A stretch of 64,000 nt of DNA from Endocalyx cinctus. Taxonomy: Eukaryota; Ascomycota; Sordariomycetes; Amphisphaeriales; Apiosporaceae. Below the pieces are notes generated by a model. That model did not search any database. It saw only the letters and a program-made list of their open reading frames with translations, and was not told where the DNA came from. The stretch covers positions 930,001-994,000 of the forward strand of contig BCKC01000003.1 in NCBI GenBank assembly GCA_001600455.1, written 5' to 3'. A program made the position numbers and the translations under genes. Positions 45,975-58,413 of the stretch are shown in pieces. How positions within the stretch are numbered: position 1 is the first letter of the stretch; each line of letters opens with the position of its first letter.

Positions 45975-47330
45975 CTACCGACGTGATCGAATGTTCTCCT
46001 TATCCGTGAGATTCAAATCGCTACCGTTCCAAGCATCGCCCCCGGCATCGATATCAGAAAGATCTTCTGACCGGTTATCATCAGACTTATTACGTATCTG
46101 GATCTGGCTCTCGAGGTCGACCACCACCGCGGTGACGCCGATCCGATTACCGGGCTTATCTTGCAACTCGAAACCGCCGTTCATATCACGGCCGTTTCTA
46201 GTCTCGTGAAACGGCTCCCCTTTGGGATGATGGCTTCCCGTCCTTTTCCACGCTCCTCCGCCGGCCGATTGCGCGGTCGAGGGAAAGGTGTCGCCGCCGA
46301 AGAACATCCTCAGCAAAGGTCGCAAGGTGGAGATACCGGCGGCCGTGATACCTAAGGCGGTTTCGAGGGTAGACCAGATGGCGACGTCGCTGGTGGCGTA
46401 GAGGAAGTCGTTCGAATCGGTCAGCGTGTGGAGGTAGGGGAAGCGGATGATCGTAGCGGTCGAAGCACTGTAATGTGGAACGAGTAAGTCGGTGAGTGAA
46501 TCTTCTCAAAATGAAAATAAAGGCGGGTGGCTATGAATTTACATTGCACCGCACGCAAGAATGACGACGACAGAGATCTTGACGTTCTTATCCATCTGCA
46601 ACTTCCTGACTAGCAGCATCGGAACGATGCTATACGTCCAATCGGCGACGCAACTAATGACAGAATAACCGGTGAACGAGTTGATACCCAGCTCGGGTTT
46701 CATGCAACTTCCTGCGGGAGGGTTCGCGCCGTACTGTAGCCAAAAAAGGTTCGTGGGCTGACATTGGGCGACGAACAAGACGAAGAGATAAATGCTATAT
46801 GTCTCCGAAACGACAGTAACGATCCATATTATCACCCGGTGATATCTCTCAATGCAGATTCTCAAAAGCAGAATGGCGATGCTGGCTTTGAGCGCCATGT
46901 TGGTCAAGACGTATAGTAGTTCGCAGACCCACCACATCTACACGGAAATAATTACTAACGTCAGGAATGAATTGAATTATGGTTTGGAATGCTTCGAAAC
47001 TCACCTCCATCGCCTTTGGGATGTCCTCCGTGGGAATATTTTTGAAGTGTCGACCGGTGCCGTAGTATACGCCTCTAAGCACGTAGGTATTATATATAAT
47101 AAACAAGATCTGATTATTTTCACGTTAGCTAAATGCAACGCCTACGAAGTTTTCTTTTAGTTGGGAGTCCAACATACCGCGGCTGCAACGGCAAGCCAGT
47201 CATCCGTACCGAACGCTCTGTTCACCCACCCTCGACAATAGATTCGAAGGACCGTAACAGCACTAGGTATGACGAGTGACGCAATGGCGATCCCCTGAAC
47301 GTCCGGGGCCCTAGTGTCTATAGTAGCCAT
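45975..47330 (-). CDS. Fungal rhodopsin-like integral membrane protein, 381 aa
   Basis: Exons 47330-47178, 47109-47005, 46937-46543 and 46467-45975; phases 0, 0 and 2. The joined protein starts MATIDTRAPDVQGIAIASLV and shows family marks: RIYCRGWVNRAFGTDDWLAV, a GTGRHFKNIP loop, an internal LKASIAILLLRICIERY helix, CQPTNLFW, a Cys in the following loop (PPAGSCMKPE), a VADWTYSIVPMLLVRKLQ helix and a final WSTLETALGITAAGISTLRP helix. Seven transmembrane segments fit. The C-terminal 110 residues are hydrophilic and probably cytosolic. Known: these Pth11-related or rhodopsin-domain proteins are numerous in filamentous ascomycetes; some act as receptors, most are uncharacterised. No CFEM domain precedes it. 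The name does not imply retinal binding. Confidence 0.88.
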
Positions 47331-48914
47331 TTTACATAGACAGCTTAAAATATAATATAAAAAAAAAAAAGAAAGAAATAATAATAAATGAAAGAATTAA
47401 AAACCAAAAAAAAAAAAAGAACGNAAGGCTTACTCGGGAGGCTCGAGTTACTTTGCGATCACACCATGATTAGAAATGATGGGATTTCCAGCACTGCTAT
47501 ATAAAGGCAACAGTTTTTATACAATACAAGACTATCCTTAGAAAAGGGGGGGGTTATATGTTAAGTTCCCATCGCAAAGTACTATTAACAACGCTTAAAT
47601 AAAATTATAACAGAGGCCGTTATACTTGGCAGCTTCATGATGTCTAGCAAATACGTAGATGTGATGGTAACTTTTAAGCCGCAGGGAAAAGAAAACGATA
47701 GAAGCGAGCGTTTCCGAACTCGATAATAGTATCACGAAGAATGAAGGTAAGATGGAGTTGTTATGGTACCTAAGCTAACTACACTCAAAGACCTTCTTTA
47801 AACCGGATGGAGGGGCCGTAACCCGCAAGAGACGCCGGACGAGACTTCGAAGAAGTTTTCATTTGATTACAGGATAGTAGTATCAGAGACAAAAAAAAAA
47901 AAAAAAAATAAGATTTTAACAACTACCGAAGAGGTAGAAAAATAGTCTGATATGCTAAGTGGGCCCCTTAGGGAACTCCTTGAAGAGTGGGATCGGGTTA
48001 CGCAATTGAAAGATTAATGAGTAAGAGCTGAATAAATAAATAGTCAAGAGTCTATATACACCAAGAAGATAGAAATGGTATGAAAAGTAAGATCTAAGAC
48101 GTCGGGGAAGTCCCGCTTTTGATCTACACGACTAAGGTCCATTTGCACGAGCGGTTCGGTTCGACTTCCGATCAGACTAAATTGTACTTCGTCTTGATAG
48201 TCAGATAGTATATGTATAAGTAGCAGTAGCTTTACTTATGTACTAAGGAGCATGCATTCCAGACCCTCGAATCGCATCGGCTTGTGGGGACCAGATTTCC
48301 ATCCCGGCGTGTCACTACTTAGGTGGTGCCCCGTCTCGTGGGGCATTCCTTAAAAAGGGGGGAGACTTCGCCTATTTGCTACGGAAGTGCGCTTATTGTC
48401 AATACGCTATTAAATTTTCATCTTGGCTATAATTTACTGTTGAATTTAAGCTACGCTACCGTGACTATGCTCCACACAAATTCCTGCGACATGGAGACAT
48501 GTAAGGGGTTTGTCTATTTTTTCTCTTTCAATTTTCTGTCGTCGGTCAGTTGGACAGTTGTCTGTAGATGAGCATTTTTATGTTGTATATTACATTGTTA
48601 AATGACTTTGTGGGCGTTAAATTCATCTATAATAGTTCTGCTGTATTTAGTATTAATTAGATATACCGGTATAATAAAATGTTAGCGTAGCATCACGTTT
48701 TGTTTTCTTATGTTATGCCACATGTATCGTCGCGACCATCTGTTCTTTTTTTCCTTAGAGAGATACAAATGCATCTCAAAACGCAGAAGAATCACATGTA
48801 AACTTGAAGCAGCAACCCCCCCCCCCCCCAACAACAACAACACACACACCCAGAGCCAATGATGTCCTTCCGTGTGTTCGTAATCAGCCAAGACAGTCAA
48901 GAGAACGTGCTACT
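47331..48914. other. Intergenic spacer
   Basis: Upstream of the rhodopsin-like gene. Several poly-A runs and a single N at 47424, a poly-C run (48822-48831) near the right end. No gene recognised. Confidence 0.5.
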
Positions 48915-49181
48915 CTAGGAACTGTCGCAATCACCTCGCATATCGGGCAAATTCATCATGCCGGAAAACGCATGCAAGGCCGTCTTTCCTAGGTACCGAA
49001 ACCTTCCGGGTATCTCCTTCAGTAACGGTATCGGCAATGTCACTCCTACGAGTCCGCCGACGTAACTACGCGGGGCCTCAAATATCAGATTGGCGGTAGC
49101 TGTCAGATCGGACCACGTCATCGTGGATGGCACACTCGAGAAAGTTATTTCGGAAGGCGGTGCGAAATCCTTGCCTCGCCT
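48915..49181 (-). pseudogene. Possible 3' exon relic of an unrecognised gene
   Basis: A minus-strand frame preceded by a plausible acceptor (CGATAG at 49187-49182) reads RRGKDFAPPSEITFSS, TMTWSDLTATANLIFEAP and LLKEIPGRFRYLGKTALHAF before its stop. The composition is protein-like and the frame is unbroken for 88 codons, but no upstream exon is visible before the BBE-like gene's 3' end. It may be a gene remnant or a chance frame. Confidence 0.2.
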
Positions 49182-49434
49182 CTATCGAAAACGAAAAAGA
49201 AATTCCGTGCATTAATAGGCAAGATTCACTTTATATTACTTGATGTCCCTATTTGATGTCTCATGTAGCGTCACAACCCTCTCCCCCGATAAGTGGGTTT
49301 TACATCAGAGACTAGGTGCTCGATGCATACCTAAGCTACGCCCCTTCAAACTAGATTCTAGGGGCAACTTGGTGCGAGGCGCACTAATCCTTACAAACCT
49401 CAAACCCTCAGAGAAATATAAGCGTCTATAGTAT

Positions 49435-51081
49435 TCAACGCTTCTCAGGGGTAGTAATAGGAGCATAATAACTAAACTTTCCCAACGGATCATACTTCTT
49501 CTTCAAAGCCGCAAGCCTCTCCTGGCGCCACGGCTCGTACCCGTACATGCTCTGCTTCGACTCGTCCCCGAACGCGTAATTGACGTACGTGTGCAGCTCT
49601 TCCCTCCCGCTGCCCTCGAACAGGATCCGTCGGAGGTCCTCCCCCCACTCGACCGCGACGGCGTCCAGCTCGGGACCGCCGTCCGGGTAGATGATGAGGG
49701 GGGAAACGAGCAAGTTATCGGCCCGGAAAGGAAAACCGGAAGATTCGGACTCGATCGCCCGGACGGCCTCAAGCGTGTACCCTTCGAACAGGAAGACGGA
49801 GTTGTTGAGCGCCGGGTACGCCTGCGTCTTGGCGGCGAAGAGGTCGAGCGCGCGCTGCTGCGCCGCGGGGTTGTACGTTTCGAGGTCGACGGGAAAGCGT
49901 ATGTTGTGGAGTCCCAATTTGCCGCAGGATGGCGACTCGTTGTGCTCGCCCACCCACGTCGGGATCTCGGTGTAAGGACCGGTATCGGACATGGTCAGGA
50001 CGGGGCCGAGTTCATGGAATGGAGCTGTGTAGACCGGGTCGACCGTGGTGACGCCTTCTTGGAGCAGATAAAAGGCAACAAGTGGCTAAATATGATGTTA
50101 ATAACTCGGCGTGTACCTGACGAGGGGTGAGTCTCATAATATGGCTACGTCAAGGTGACTTACATTTGTTGGGTCAACGTCGGGATTATTGAAGAACATG
50201 GCCAAATTCAGTAATCCAACGTCCCTGGTGCCATTGTCGGGAATTACCTTGCCAATGGTCTCGAAGAGACTGGCAACTTTGTCGCCAGTGTATATGAAGC
50301 TCGTGTACGACCAGTCTCGTTCTTGAATATCGTAAATCTTAGATGTAACAGACGTCACGATCCCAAAGTTATGACCAGCCCCTCTCATACCCCACCACAA
50401 GTCAGCGTTCTCTTTCTCATTGACCGTGATCTTAGTACCGTCGGCGAGCACAACGTTCATGGAAATAAACTGGTCAGATACCAGCCCGTAGCGCCCCTGT
50501 AAAACACCATGGCCTCCTCCAAGACCTACTCCAAGAACGCCCGTGCACTCGCACACTCCCGTCACTGGCAATGAGTCAATTGTTTAGTGAGAACTGGCTT
50601 GTATGCTTGGGTGTGTGGTATGATAATCACCTGTCTGCTTCCCAGCGGCCCAAAGAGTGTCAGTAACCTTCTTCGTCAGCACACCACCACCGATTGTAAC
50701 CGATTGTTTATCCTCGGCAATATCGACGTCGTCGAGGTTTTTTATCCAAATTCCCATTCCGTCGTGTAGCTTTCCCACCGTTGTGGTAGCGCCATGGCCG
50801 CTAGTAACGGCGAAAAAAGGTAGATTCTGTTCGTTGGCATATTTTACGGCCGACGCCACGTCTTCCTCGATATCTGGAGCAACAATCACTTGGAAAGTGG
50901 GAACGTCGAGTGTAGACCACCGTGTAGTCGCGGTTGCGAAGCCGTCCGTCCCAGGGAGGAATACCTCCGCACCGGGCGACAGTCTTCCAGTGAGCTCCGT
51001 GACGTTAAAGGAGGCAGTGATAGCAGTGTCACGGGAAAGCCATTTCATGCCCCAGGCTACGACGACGGTGATGAATTCCAT
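49435..51081 (-). CDS. FAD-binding (PCMH/BBE-like) oxidoreductase, 500 aa
   Basis: Exons 51081-50631, 50564-50164 and 50085-49435; introns GTGATT...GCCAG and GTAAGT...TTTAG, phases 1 and 0. The FAD domain shows IVAPDIEEDVASAVKYANEQ, FFAVTSGHGATTTVGKL (His candidate for covalent FAD), VCECTGVLGVGLGGGHGVLQ (Cys155/157 near the second flavin-attachment site of bicovalent enzymes) and LWWGMRGAGHNFGIVTSV. The C-terminal BBE motif appears as YVNYAFGD and KKYDPLGKFSYY. Such enzymes oxidise alcohols, sugars or secondary-metabolite intermediates with O2. The N terminus (MEFITVVVAWGMKWLS) is not a convincing signal peptide, although many relatives are secreted, so an upstream exon could be missing. No biosynthetic cluster surrounds it. 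Confidence 0.9.
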
Positions 51082-53859
51082 TGAAGCACGTCGAATGATG
51101 TCGAGCTTAGCTTAGAAAATGAAAAAGTATTGTGATAGTGGAGGGTCGGCTACAATACGGGAAATATAGACACAATTAACGTCGATGTGCAGCTGAAACT
51201 CACAAGTGGGAGAGCGAATACTCGAGCATTTGGAAATTGACGGGAGAAAGCACAACTAAACACGATGGAAAATTTTTGTTACTACACAATGAGGCATGGA
51301 CACCTTGCATGCGAAAATAAGCAACCGTCCAATAAGAAGAGTGCTCGTGGCATAGACCGAAACCAACATGCTGAATATCCTAATCGAGCAGACTGTTATG
51401 GCCTAAATAGATGATCAATCTGGCCATTTACATCGTACATTATGCGGGCTGTAAATAAAATGTATGACTTGCCTTATCACTAACTCTACATATGAAGCAG
51501 GCCATGGTTAAGATGGATAATGTATAATTACCTTATTGTGTGGTGTTGGTAGTCATTTATTTTGTCTGCAGCCTGCCCGGCATATGGTGGTCAGCAAAAC
51601 CGTGAGAGGGCCATTCATTTTGGCCACAGCTTGCCAAGGACCATTTCCTCCCATATACCAACTAGCGATATCCTGCCAATAGATAATTAGGTACAGATGA
51701 CACAGTGGTATCGGGCCCCAGCGGTGGAAGCCATCAGCCGTTTTTCTCGTCTCCCAATTTGCCCCTTTTCGAGCAGTATGTCCCTGGTGCGACTTTACCT
51801 TGCCGCCACTACTCCTACATTGCTACCGTTAGTGGTGCAACGACTCTTCAAAGGCCCCGGGTAGTTAATAAGATAAAGTCTTGCATATTTGAATCCGGAA
51901 TACGTTAAGCCACACCGTGTTTTCACCGGCGTTATACGCGTCTGTAGGATCTCAGGTATATGTATCTGACGTACGTAAGTGACAGCAGGAAAGGCTCTTC
52001 CACTTCCTACTGAACACACGCTCGCATACATACTCTCTCTCACCCTACTTCAAACATACGACAGCATATCGAAGTTACTTAGAGCCCGTCACACTGATGT
52101 CGGCATCCCCATAACTAGCGCACCATGTCGAGACCAGCACCTAATTATATGTACACCCATCGGCAGCTTCAAGGCACAACTCTTTACATCATACCATTCC
52201 CTCAGCGAACCCTTCACCAAGTCCTCGGCGCCTCCATGCTCTCCTGCGTAATCTTCAGGCTCGGTTCGTTCTCCGGGACGACCTTTCCGCGTAATCCGCC
52301 CGAGAAGCAACTGATGTCGACCCCTCTCGGGCCACCGTAATTACGTCGCAATCGGAGCTGTAGATCTCCTCGCCGATCTCGTGATTCTCGTGCCTCCCTG
52401 AGCTAGATACCTACGAGCGATTCTCTCTACCCCATTGCGCTCGAAGCCATCCTGTCTACACTCGTACCCTTTACTCGTCGTATTAAAACGCCAACCTGCT
52501 CCCCTCACGACAGGCGTTAAAGAGTTGATTTTTCGGCCCTTTCCCTAAGCCAATGACGATGACGATGACGAATGACACTGTCGGCTCCGAGAGTGGTAGC
52601 CGGAGACGCGTCAAGTGAGTACTTCGTAGCCAGTTCATCATCGTCGTCCTTCCAACGGCGGGGCTAGTCACCTAGGGAGTACTGACGCATACATACTCAG
52701 GAAGTATACAAGGACTAAGTGACAGATCTACAGAGCTTAAACAGATTTCGTTTTCTTTTACAACCCTTTTCTTTTTTTTTTTTTTTTTTTTATGTATAAT
52801 TTATTCATAAATATGCATAAATATAACTGCCCAGGATACCTGAACGATGAGTGGACAAGCCGAGCCTAAGTAAAAGCGGCAAACATGGGATCCCCGAATT
52901 GTCAAAAAAAAAAAAAAAAACAGAGTCAACGTAGATCATATAACTACGTAGTTATTACAGTCTAGAATAGAAGAAGCCTCTTTTACCAATATATCCATAT
53001 AAAATTTTGAACCCCGTTCAAAGGTCGGTATGATCACGGCGACCATCAGAGACGACTCGTACGGCGTAATGGACCAGATATGAAAAGATCTTCGGCTCCT
53101 GTGACTGTCTCGTGAGGGTCTTATGCACTTTAGACCCTGGCAGTTTATGAATCGAGAAGTCGACGGTGCTACTCGTAGCTTTAAGGTAATATATAGTTGA
53201 AGTCATGAAATCTTTCAGCGTTCTGCCGCTGCCAAATCTCTGTTGAAAGGTTTCCGTCTTGCATACATAGGTCTCATTCATGAAATAACTACATCACTGG
53301 AGTATATCGCTCCACGGGGCTTATGATAGGGTTTCTTCTCTGAAAAGCACTCGTTTCACCTATATTAACCCCTATCTACGCAATTACATCGAATCATTCA
53401 CTCTCTAAAAGACATTCGTCACTTAGTACCAATAAGCATCGCGAATTTCGGCCAAGAGAAAAAAGAAAAATTGGTTACTTGTTTTCGTGAAGTAATGGAA
53501 AAACCACCATGACCTAACCATATGAACCGATAGGGTATCTTTACTACTAAGAGAACGCCACCGCCTGTCACGCCATGCCCTTCACTCATGTCGCAAAAAT
53601 CCTTCACTCCCCTAGGAGTTCTACATCATGATGTTTTAAATGCCTGTTTTCCCCTTCGTGGGGGTGTCGCCATGGATATAATTGATCATGATTATAGAAA
53701 GATAAACCCATTCGTGGGCGATATTCTTTACCCCGGATGAGTGGGAAAATATGATAAAAAAGAAAATAAAACTCCGAACCATGCATGCAATGCAAATTTT
53801 CCGATGCTCCGATGATACCGTAAAAAAAAAAAAAAAAAACCGTTCTCCCGTCAAGCGCG
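51082..53859. other. 2.8 kb intergenic region
   Basis: Divergent side of the BBE-like gene and 3' side of the phosphatase. A somewhat GC-richer island at about 51960-52660 holds a possible small ORF (52125-52340); poly-T (52770-52791) and poly-A (52903-52920, 53822-53839) runs flank AT-rich sequence. Confidence 0.45.
52125..52340 (+). CDS. Possible small protein, 71 aa
   Basis: ATG at 52125 starts MSRPAPNYMYTHRQLQGTTL and ends TPLGPP at a TAA. It has a Tyr/Thr-rich N terminus and one hydrophobic stretch (QVLGASMLSCVIFRLG) that could be a membrane helix. The composition is more protein-like than its surroundings, and it lies in a local GC-rich island. I do not recognise it, and a non-coding explanation is equally likely. 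Confidence 0.3.
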   Translation: MSRPAPNYMYTHRQLQGTTLYIIPFPQRTLHQVLGASMLSCVIFRLGSFSGTTFPRNPPEKQLMSTPLGPP

Positions 53860-54846
53860 CTACTTGTCTATAAAGGGAGCAAACGCTTCTCGACCATGAA
53901 AGCGCTCTTGGTCATGTGTCGCATCCGTCATATCGTTAGAATCGTCGTCGAGATCCATGGTGTCGGCAATGCCCCTCTTCGACTTTTTGGGTACCGCCAT
54001 CGGAGATACGGTATTTTCGCCGTTGAGTTCGTGATGGTGCACGGTCCGCTCGGCGATGAGGATGTCCTCGTAAGTCTTGAGGATCTGTTTCAGCTCCTCG
54101 CCGAGGTTAACGCAGAAGCGTTTATAGTGGACGAATTGGCAGGCTCGGAGCATGTCCATGCCCAGAAGCGACATGAGATAAGCGATAACGATACTGGCCG
54201 AGCGTTCGTTACCCGTTTCGCAGAAGACTAAGACCTTGCCTCGGCGAAAGTTGGCCTGGTCGATCACCATGCTGCCATCGCCCACGTCGAAGTTAAGGTT
54301 CGCGCCGTTGAGGGCCTGCGACTGATACACGTTGAGCAGGTGATCGTTGATCTTTCGGACGGTCGAGGGGAACGCGCGAATCAATTCCTGATATCCGGAA
54401 ACGTCGACGTGTTCGGCCTCGATACCTAGCTCCTCGGCTACCTTATCGACGGCCATTAGACGTATGCCGGCCATCTGGGAGTCGCGAGCGGCTAGAAGCA
54501 TGGTGATGCCATTTTCGGAGAGCCATTTACGATCGCGAGCGACGCTCGAAGGACCGAGGTATAAGAAATCAAGGATAGGCTGAGCCACGCGACGGCTCTT
54601 GTACGTCCACTGAGCGGCGGAATCGTGAGCGATCTGGGCCTGGCCCCCGTGCGTTATTATCTGCAAGTCGGTAGCACTGAGGGATGTCGGATCGACGTGC
54701 GCGTAGCTGGGGACGACTTTGATAGGTTCGTTGTTGCTTGGAGCTAAAGGCGCCGAGATGGCGATCGAGGGCGGACTAGGCGGTCGAAGACTATAAGGCG
54801 CGGCAGGCTGAGCGGTATTGTGGAATTTGAGGGGCACTGATGTCAT
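53860..54846 (-). CDS. Dual-specificity-type phosphatase domain protein with variant signature, 328 aa
   Basis: Single exon; ATG at 54846 (MTSVPLKFHNTAQPAAPYSL). The frame runs further upstream without another ATG. Residues 80-260 form a DSP fold: PILDFLYLGPSSVARDRKWL (the usual 'I..yLYLG' start), GITMLLAARDSQ, DVSGYQELIRAFPSTVRKI, then VLVFCETGNERSASIVIAYL. The C-x5-R loop (C209, R215) is intact, but the His normally before the Cys is Phe208. Known: the His lowers the Cys pKa, so activity may be weakened or altered; STYX-like pseudophosphatases instead lose the Cys. Between about 180 and 200 lies an insert (NLNFDVGDGSMVIDQANF). The C-terminal tail is acidic (DLDDDSNDMTD) with a KKSKR patch. 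Substrate unknown. Confidence 0.85.
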   Translation of the reverse strand: MTSVPLKFHNTAQPAAPYSLRPPSPPSIAISAPLAPSNNEPIKVVPSYAHVDPTSLSATDLQIITHGGQAQIAHDSAAQWTYKSRRVAQPILDFLYLGPSSVARDRKWLSENGITMLLAARDSQMAGIRLMAVDKVAEELGIEAEHVDVSGYQELIRAFPSTVRKINDHLLNVYQSQALNGANLNFDVGDGSMVIDQANFRRGKVLVFCETGNERSASIVIAYLMSLLGMDMLRACQFVHYKRFCVNLGEELKQILKTYEDILIAERTVHHHELNGENTVSPMAVPKKSKRGIADTMDLDDDSNDMTDATHDQERFHGREAFAPFIDK

Positions 54847-56633
54847 TTTGATTTTAAAATAGATATGAGCGAGAAAAGAAGAAAGCAAGGCAATCGAAAA
54901 GAACGAGTCGTATTTATCAGTTTAATTAAACCTCGAGAGAGAAAACAAAGAGCCAAATGTCGAGATATATGTGGAAAGCTGATATCTGCCCGTGGTTAGT
55001 TAGACCTGACACAAGGACGGATAGAGTACCCGTAAGACTCGATGGATTGTCTCGAGGATCGATATATTAAAGAGGAAAAAAAAAAAACTCGGATGAAAAT
55101 AGTATTATTATTAGAAGAAGCAGCAGAGGAAGAAGCGGAGGAAGGAGAAGAATAAGGAGACGAAGGCAGGGGAAACCAATATATAGTTGATGTTTCTTTC
55201 TTAATTCCTCTCCTTTCCTTTCTTTTGGATTGACTTCTTAGAAGCGATGTCAAGGACAAATATATATGTATCAAATCTCGCCAAAAATATCATATTGGGT
55301 TTATCCCGAGGTCGTTAGTTTTGGTAACCTATGACAGTACTGTACAGCCGCAGCTTATATTTAATTAAGCTTCGAGATTAGCAACTGGAAGTTACTACTA
55401 ATATATACCTGGCAGCATAGGTACGTAGCAGTCTACCTAGGCAGGTACTGAACCCTTGTTTCATTGTAACTCAATTAGCCTAAGTACCTAGATGTTAGGT
55501 GTTGTAGTAGCTGCCTCGGTAGGTTGTGGAATGTTTAGATACTTACGTTAAGCATTCAGTACTTACAGTATACTAACTTTGGAGTTACCATGTACTTTGT
55601 GACGCTCACTTAGTCCGCAGGTACCTATTATGTAACTAAGGTACATGGGGTATGACAGCTCTTCGGTGTCAGACAATAAGAAAGGGTATTAATACTGTAC
55701 AGTATGTGGATAGTAGGGGTAGTAGAGGTGATATAAATAACTTAGTCTTAGTTCCGTACAGGATTAAATAAATAATTACTATGTACTGTGTAAGTAATCA
55801 CATCTTGAAACCGAACAACCGAACAATAGAAAAAGAGTTCTCCAGGAAGAATAGTTTAGTTTAATGGTACTTGGTAAATATGATAACTACTACCGTAAAC
55901 TGTAACTTAAGGTGTGTATTTAATTTATAAAACTATGTAAAAGGAGAAAGCCATATCCTTTGTCAAGTACCGAGTACAACACAAGTCAGCCAACTAAGTT
56001 ACCTAGGTAGTTTAGCATTCGACAGTCTTTACCAAACCTTATATACGTAAATCACCGAGTACTGTACTGTATTGCATTAAATCAATAGGCTCCATTGCTT
56101 ATACTTTACCACTTTACAAGCCACGATATACCATTGCGGTTATTGCATAAGTGTGGTAATGTTGGTTGTAATTGCTAAACTGCATGGCTAAGCAGCGAGC
56201 CCTGTAGGGTATAAACAGAGTTCTCCTGGGAGTAGCAAAACAAAAGTGTACGGTGAAAAGTAAAGATAATTACCGTACTGTTAGTATTCGGAGAGGGCGC
56301 AGTTGCCTTTTCGATATTGTGCTCAAGACCTATGTATACCTAGGTATCATATCATCCCGGACCCCTCTCTCGCAAAACAATTCCATGCCCTTGAACCAAC
56401 AAGTTAGACAGAACCAACAAAATAGACAGGTATTATCTCTTATTCCCGTCTTCGTGTCATTATGTATAATACAACTACATATGTGTATGTAACAGTTTAT
56501 GTATGTATGTCTTGCGTAATATATCTAATCCTTCATGTGAAAGTTCCTGTCCGAAACGGCTTTTAAACCAAGCCAACGCCGCTAGTAATGCAAACCGAAG
56601 TAAAGAAGAATAAACCCCCCCTAATCATCAACA
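54847..56633. other. AT-rich intergenic block
   Basis: Contains many short taggtac/acctagg-type words (about 55410-55650 and 55980-56060), which give a locally repetitive look, but no unit longer than about 10 bp that I can align. No gene recognised. Confidence 0.5.
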
Positions 56634-58413
56634 TTATAATTTACCGTCCCTCTCCGCCAAAGTCCTCTTTCGCGTCTCCTCCAGCTCCCGGTGTATATGC
56701 TGGTTGAACTCGTCCGGGTTATCCAGATAGAGGTGATGGCCAGCTTTGCTGACCACGTGAACCTCGCACCTTCCGTTCTCCTTCCTCCTCTCCTCTTCCG
56801 TCGCCTTGGCCAGCACCTGCTCCTTCTTCTTCTTCAGCTTCTCCTCGGCCGCGAGCCCGCCCGCCACATCCATCCAGTCGCCGTCGCCGTACAGGAAGAT
56901 GACGGGGATACCCGTCTCCTTCACCGCCGGCGAGCTTTCCGTCGCCGGTGAGATCACCTGTCTCCCGACTTCCTGGATCCGCCGGATCGCCGGTCGACGC
57001 GCGTGCGCCCCGGGAGCGAGGATGTACGGCATCGCGTACTCGCTGCTGCCCTTCTGACGGAACAACGCGTACGAGTAGTCGTGCAGAACCGGTCTTTCCT
57101 CCTCGGGCAGGTGGTTGAATCGGCGAGAGGTCCAGCCCGATACGACCCTTGGGCCAAACGGACCCGCCATCCGCACGATGCTGAACGGCGACACGTTGGC
57201 GTCCCAGAGCCAGACGAGCCAGTTCGGGTAAGGGCGTTTTTGAGGCGTTGCTTGTTCTGCCGCCGTTGAGTCGGCCGACTTCTTTCGGCCCGACGATTTA
57301 CCATGGGCCTTATGATCTGACGTCGTCGTATGCTCCTGATCGACGGTGAACTCGTCTTGGAACGAAGACTCCGCCGGCTCCGGGAGATCGGCGTTCACGG
57401 CGTAAGGGTCTTCGGGAATAGCGACGGGAGAAGCTAAGATCAACTTGTTGACGCGGCCGGGGTATTTAATCGCGTACGAAATACCGAGGTAACCGCCAAG
57501 AGAATGTCCGAGAATGGTAAACTTCTCGATTTTGCGGATCTTGCGCCACTCCTCCAGGGCATCGATGAACCAGTTCTCCGCCTCGATGATCCTCCCCGTA
57601 CGATCCTTGGAAGTGACTCGAAATGGCGGTCGGGAAGAGTTACCCATGCCTAGCCAGTCCAGCGCATAGAGTTTCCATCCCTTCGCTCTACTCAGGCTCT
57701 CGAAGTTTCTGTAGAAAAATCCAAGGCCGGCGCCGTATCCGTGAAGCATAACAAGTGTGTCATCCACCTCTTCGCCTACGCGCTCGATCGAAAACTCGTT
57801 CATTGCCCGGTTTTTTCCCGATAGTTGTACCATCGTTGATCGCCATACGCGCGGTCCATACGGGTCGATCTGGGTGGGTGTAGTGGTCGCGCTGGGGTGT
57901 TCGGCGGATGGGATATTTTCTAGGGTTTGAGAGGCTGAGAGGTGCGCCGCGGAGGCGACGGCTTCGCGGAGGTAAGGTATGCAAGCTACGACATTTCGTT
58001 CAGCCAACGAGGGAGTCACGCTAGTCCACTGTTCAAGAGGGATTTGTTAGCAGCGAAGACAGCGAGCAATTTTAGGCATTACGTACCCATTGATAGGCGG
58101 CATCCTTATATCCGAGAGGAAAGAATGACATGCCGGGCTGTCTAGGTGGTGGTTTTCCTTCTGGCGCCTGGGCGTCTACCTGCGAACGTCGTTGCTGCTT
58201 TCTAATACGAGATGAAGCCCGACTTGAAGACGGGTCTCTGTCTATTGTGGGAGCGACGGGAGAAGCAACGTCAACAGAGGCCATATCAGTGTGGGAAGAG
58301 TTATTAGTAGGTGTGGTGTTCGGATCTACTTGTGTGTGGATCCGAGAAATGGTAGAGGCAAGTTTTCTAGACTGAGTGAGAGCAACAGAGGAGATAAGAT
58401 GGGGTTTGAACAT
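56634..58413 (-). CDS. Alpha/beta hydrolase of the CGI-58/ABHD5-Cld1-Ict1 family, 573 aa
   Basis: Exons 58413-58087 and 58028-56634, intron GTACGT...GAACAG in phase 0. ATG 58413 gives MFKPHLISSVALTQSRKLAS, an Arg/Lys/Ser-rich amphipathic start that looks like a mitochondrial targeting sequence. The hydrolase has MLHGYGAGLGFFYRNFESLS (oxyanion region), DWLGMGNSSRP, the nucleophile elbow LGHSLGGYLG (Ser285), IFLYGDGDWMD (acid region) and the family H-x4-D motif in GHHLYLDNPDEF. A family member in yeast, Cld1, deacylates cardiolipin in mitochondria, and Ict1/CGI-58 relatives acylate lysophosphatidic acid. The predicted presequence favours a Cld1-like role, which is an inference. A charged insert (about 350-390) is longer than usual. 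Confidence 0.9.

Noticed and set aside
48120..48190. GGTTCGACTTCC word as a tRNA B box
   Set aside because: No A box at a fitting distance and no cloverleaf could be drawn.
45975..51081. BBE-like oxidase plus membrane protein as part of a secondary-metabolite cluster
   Set aside because: No backbone synthase, P450 or pathway regulator is present nearby.
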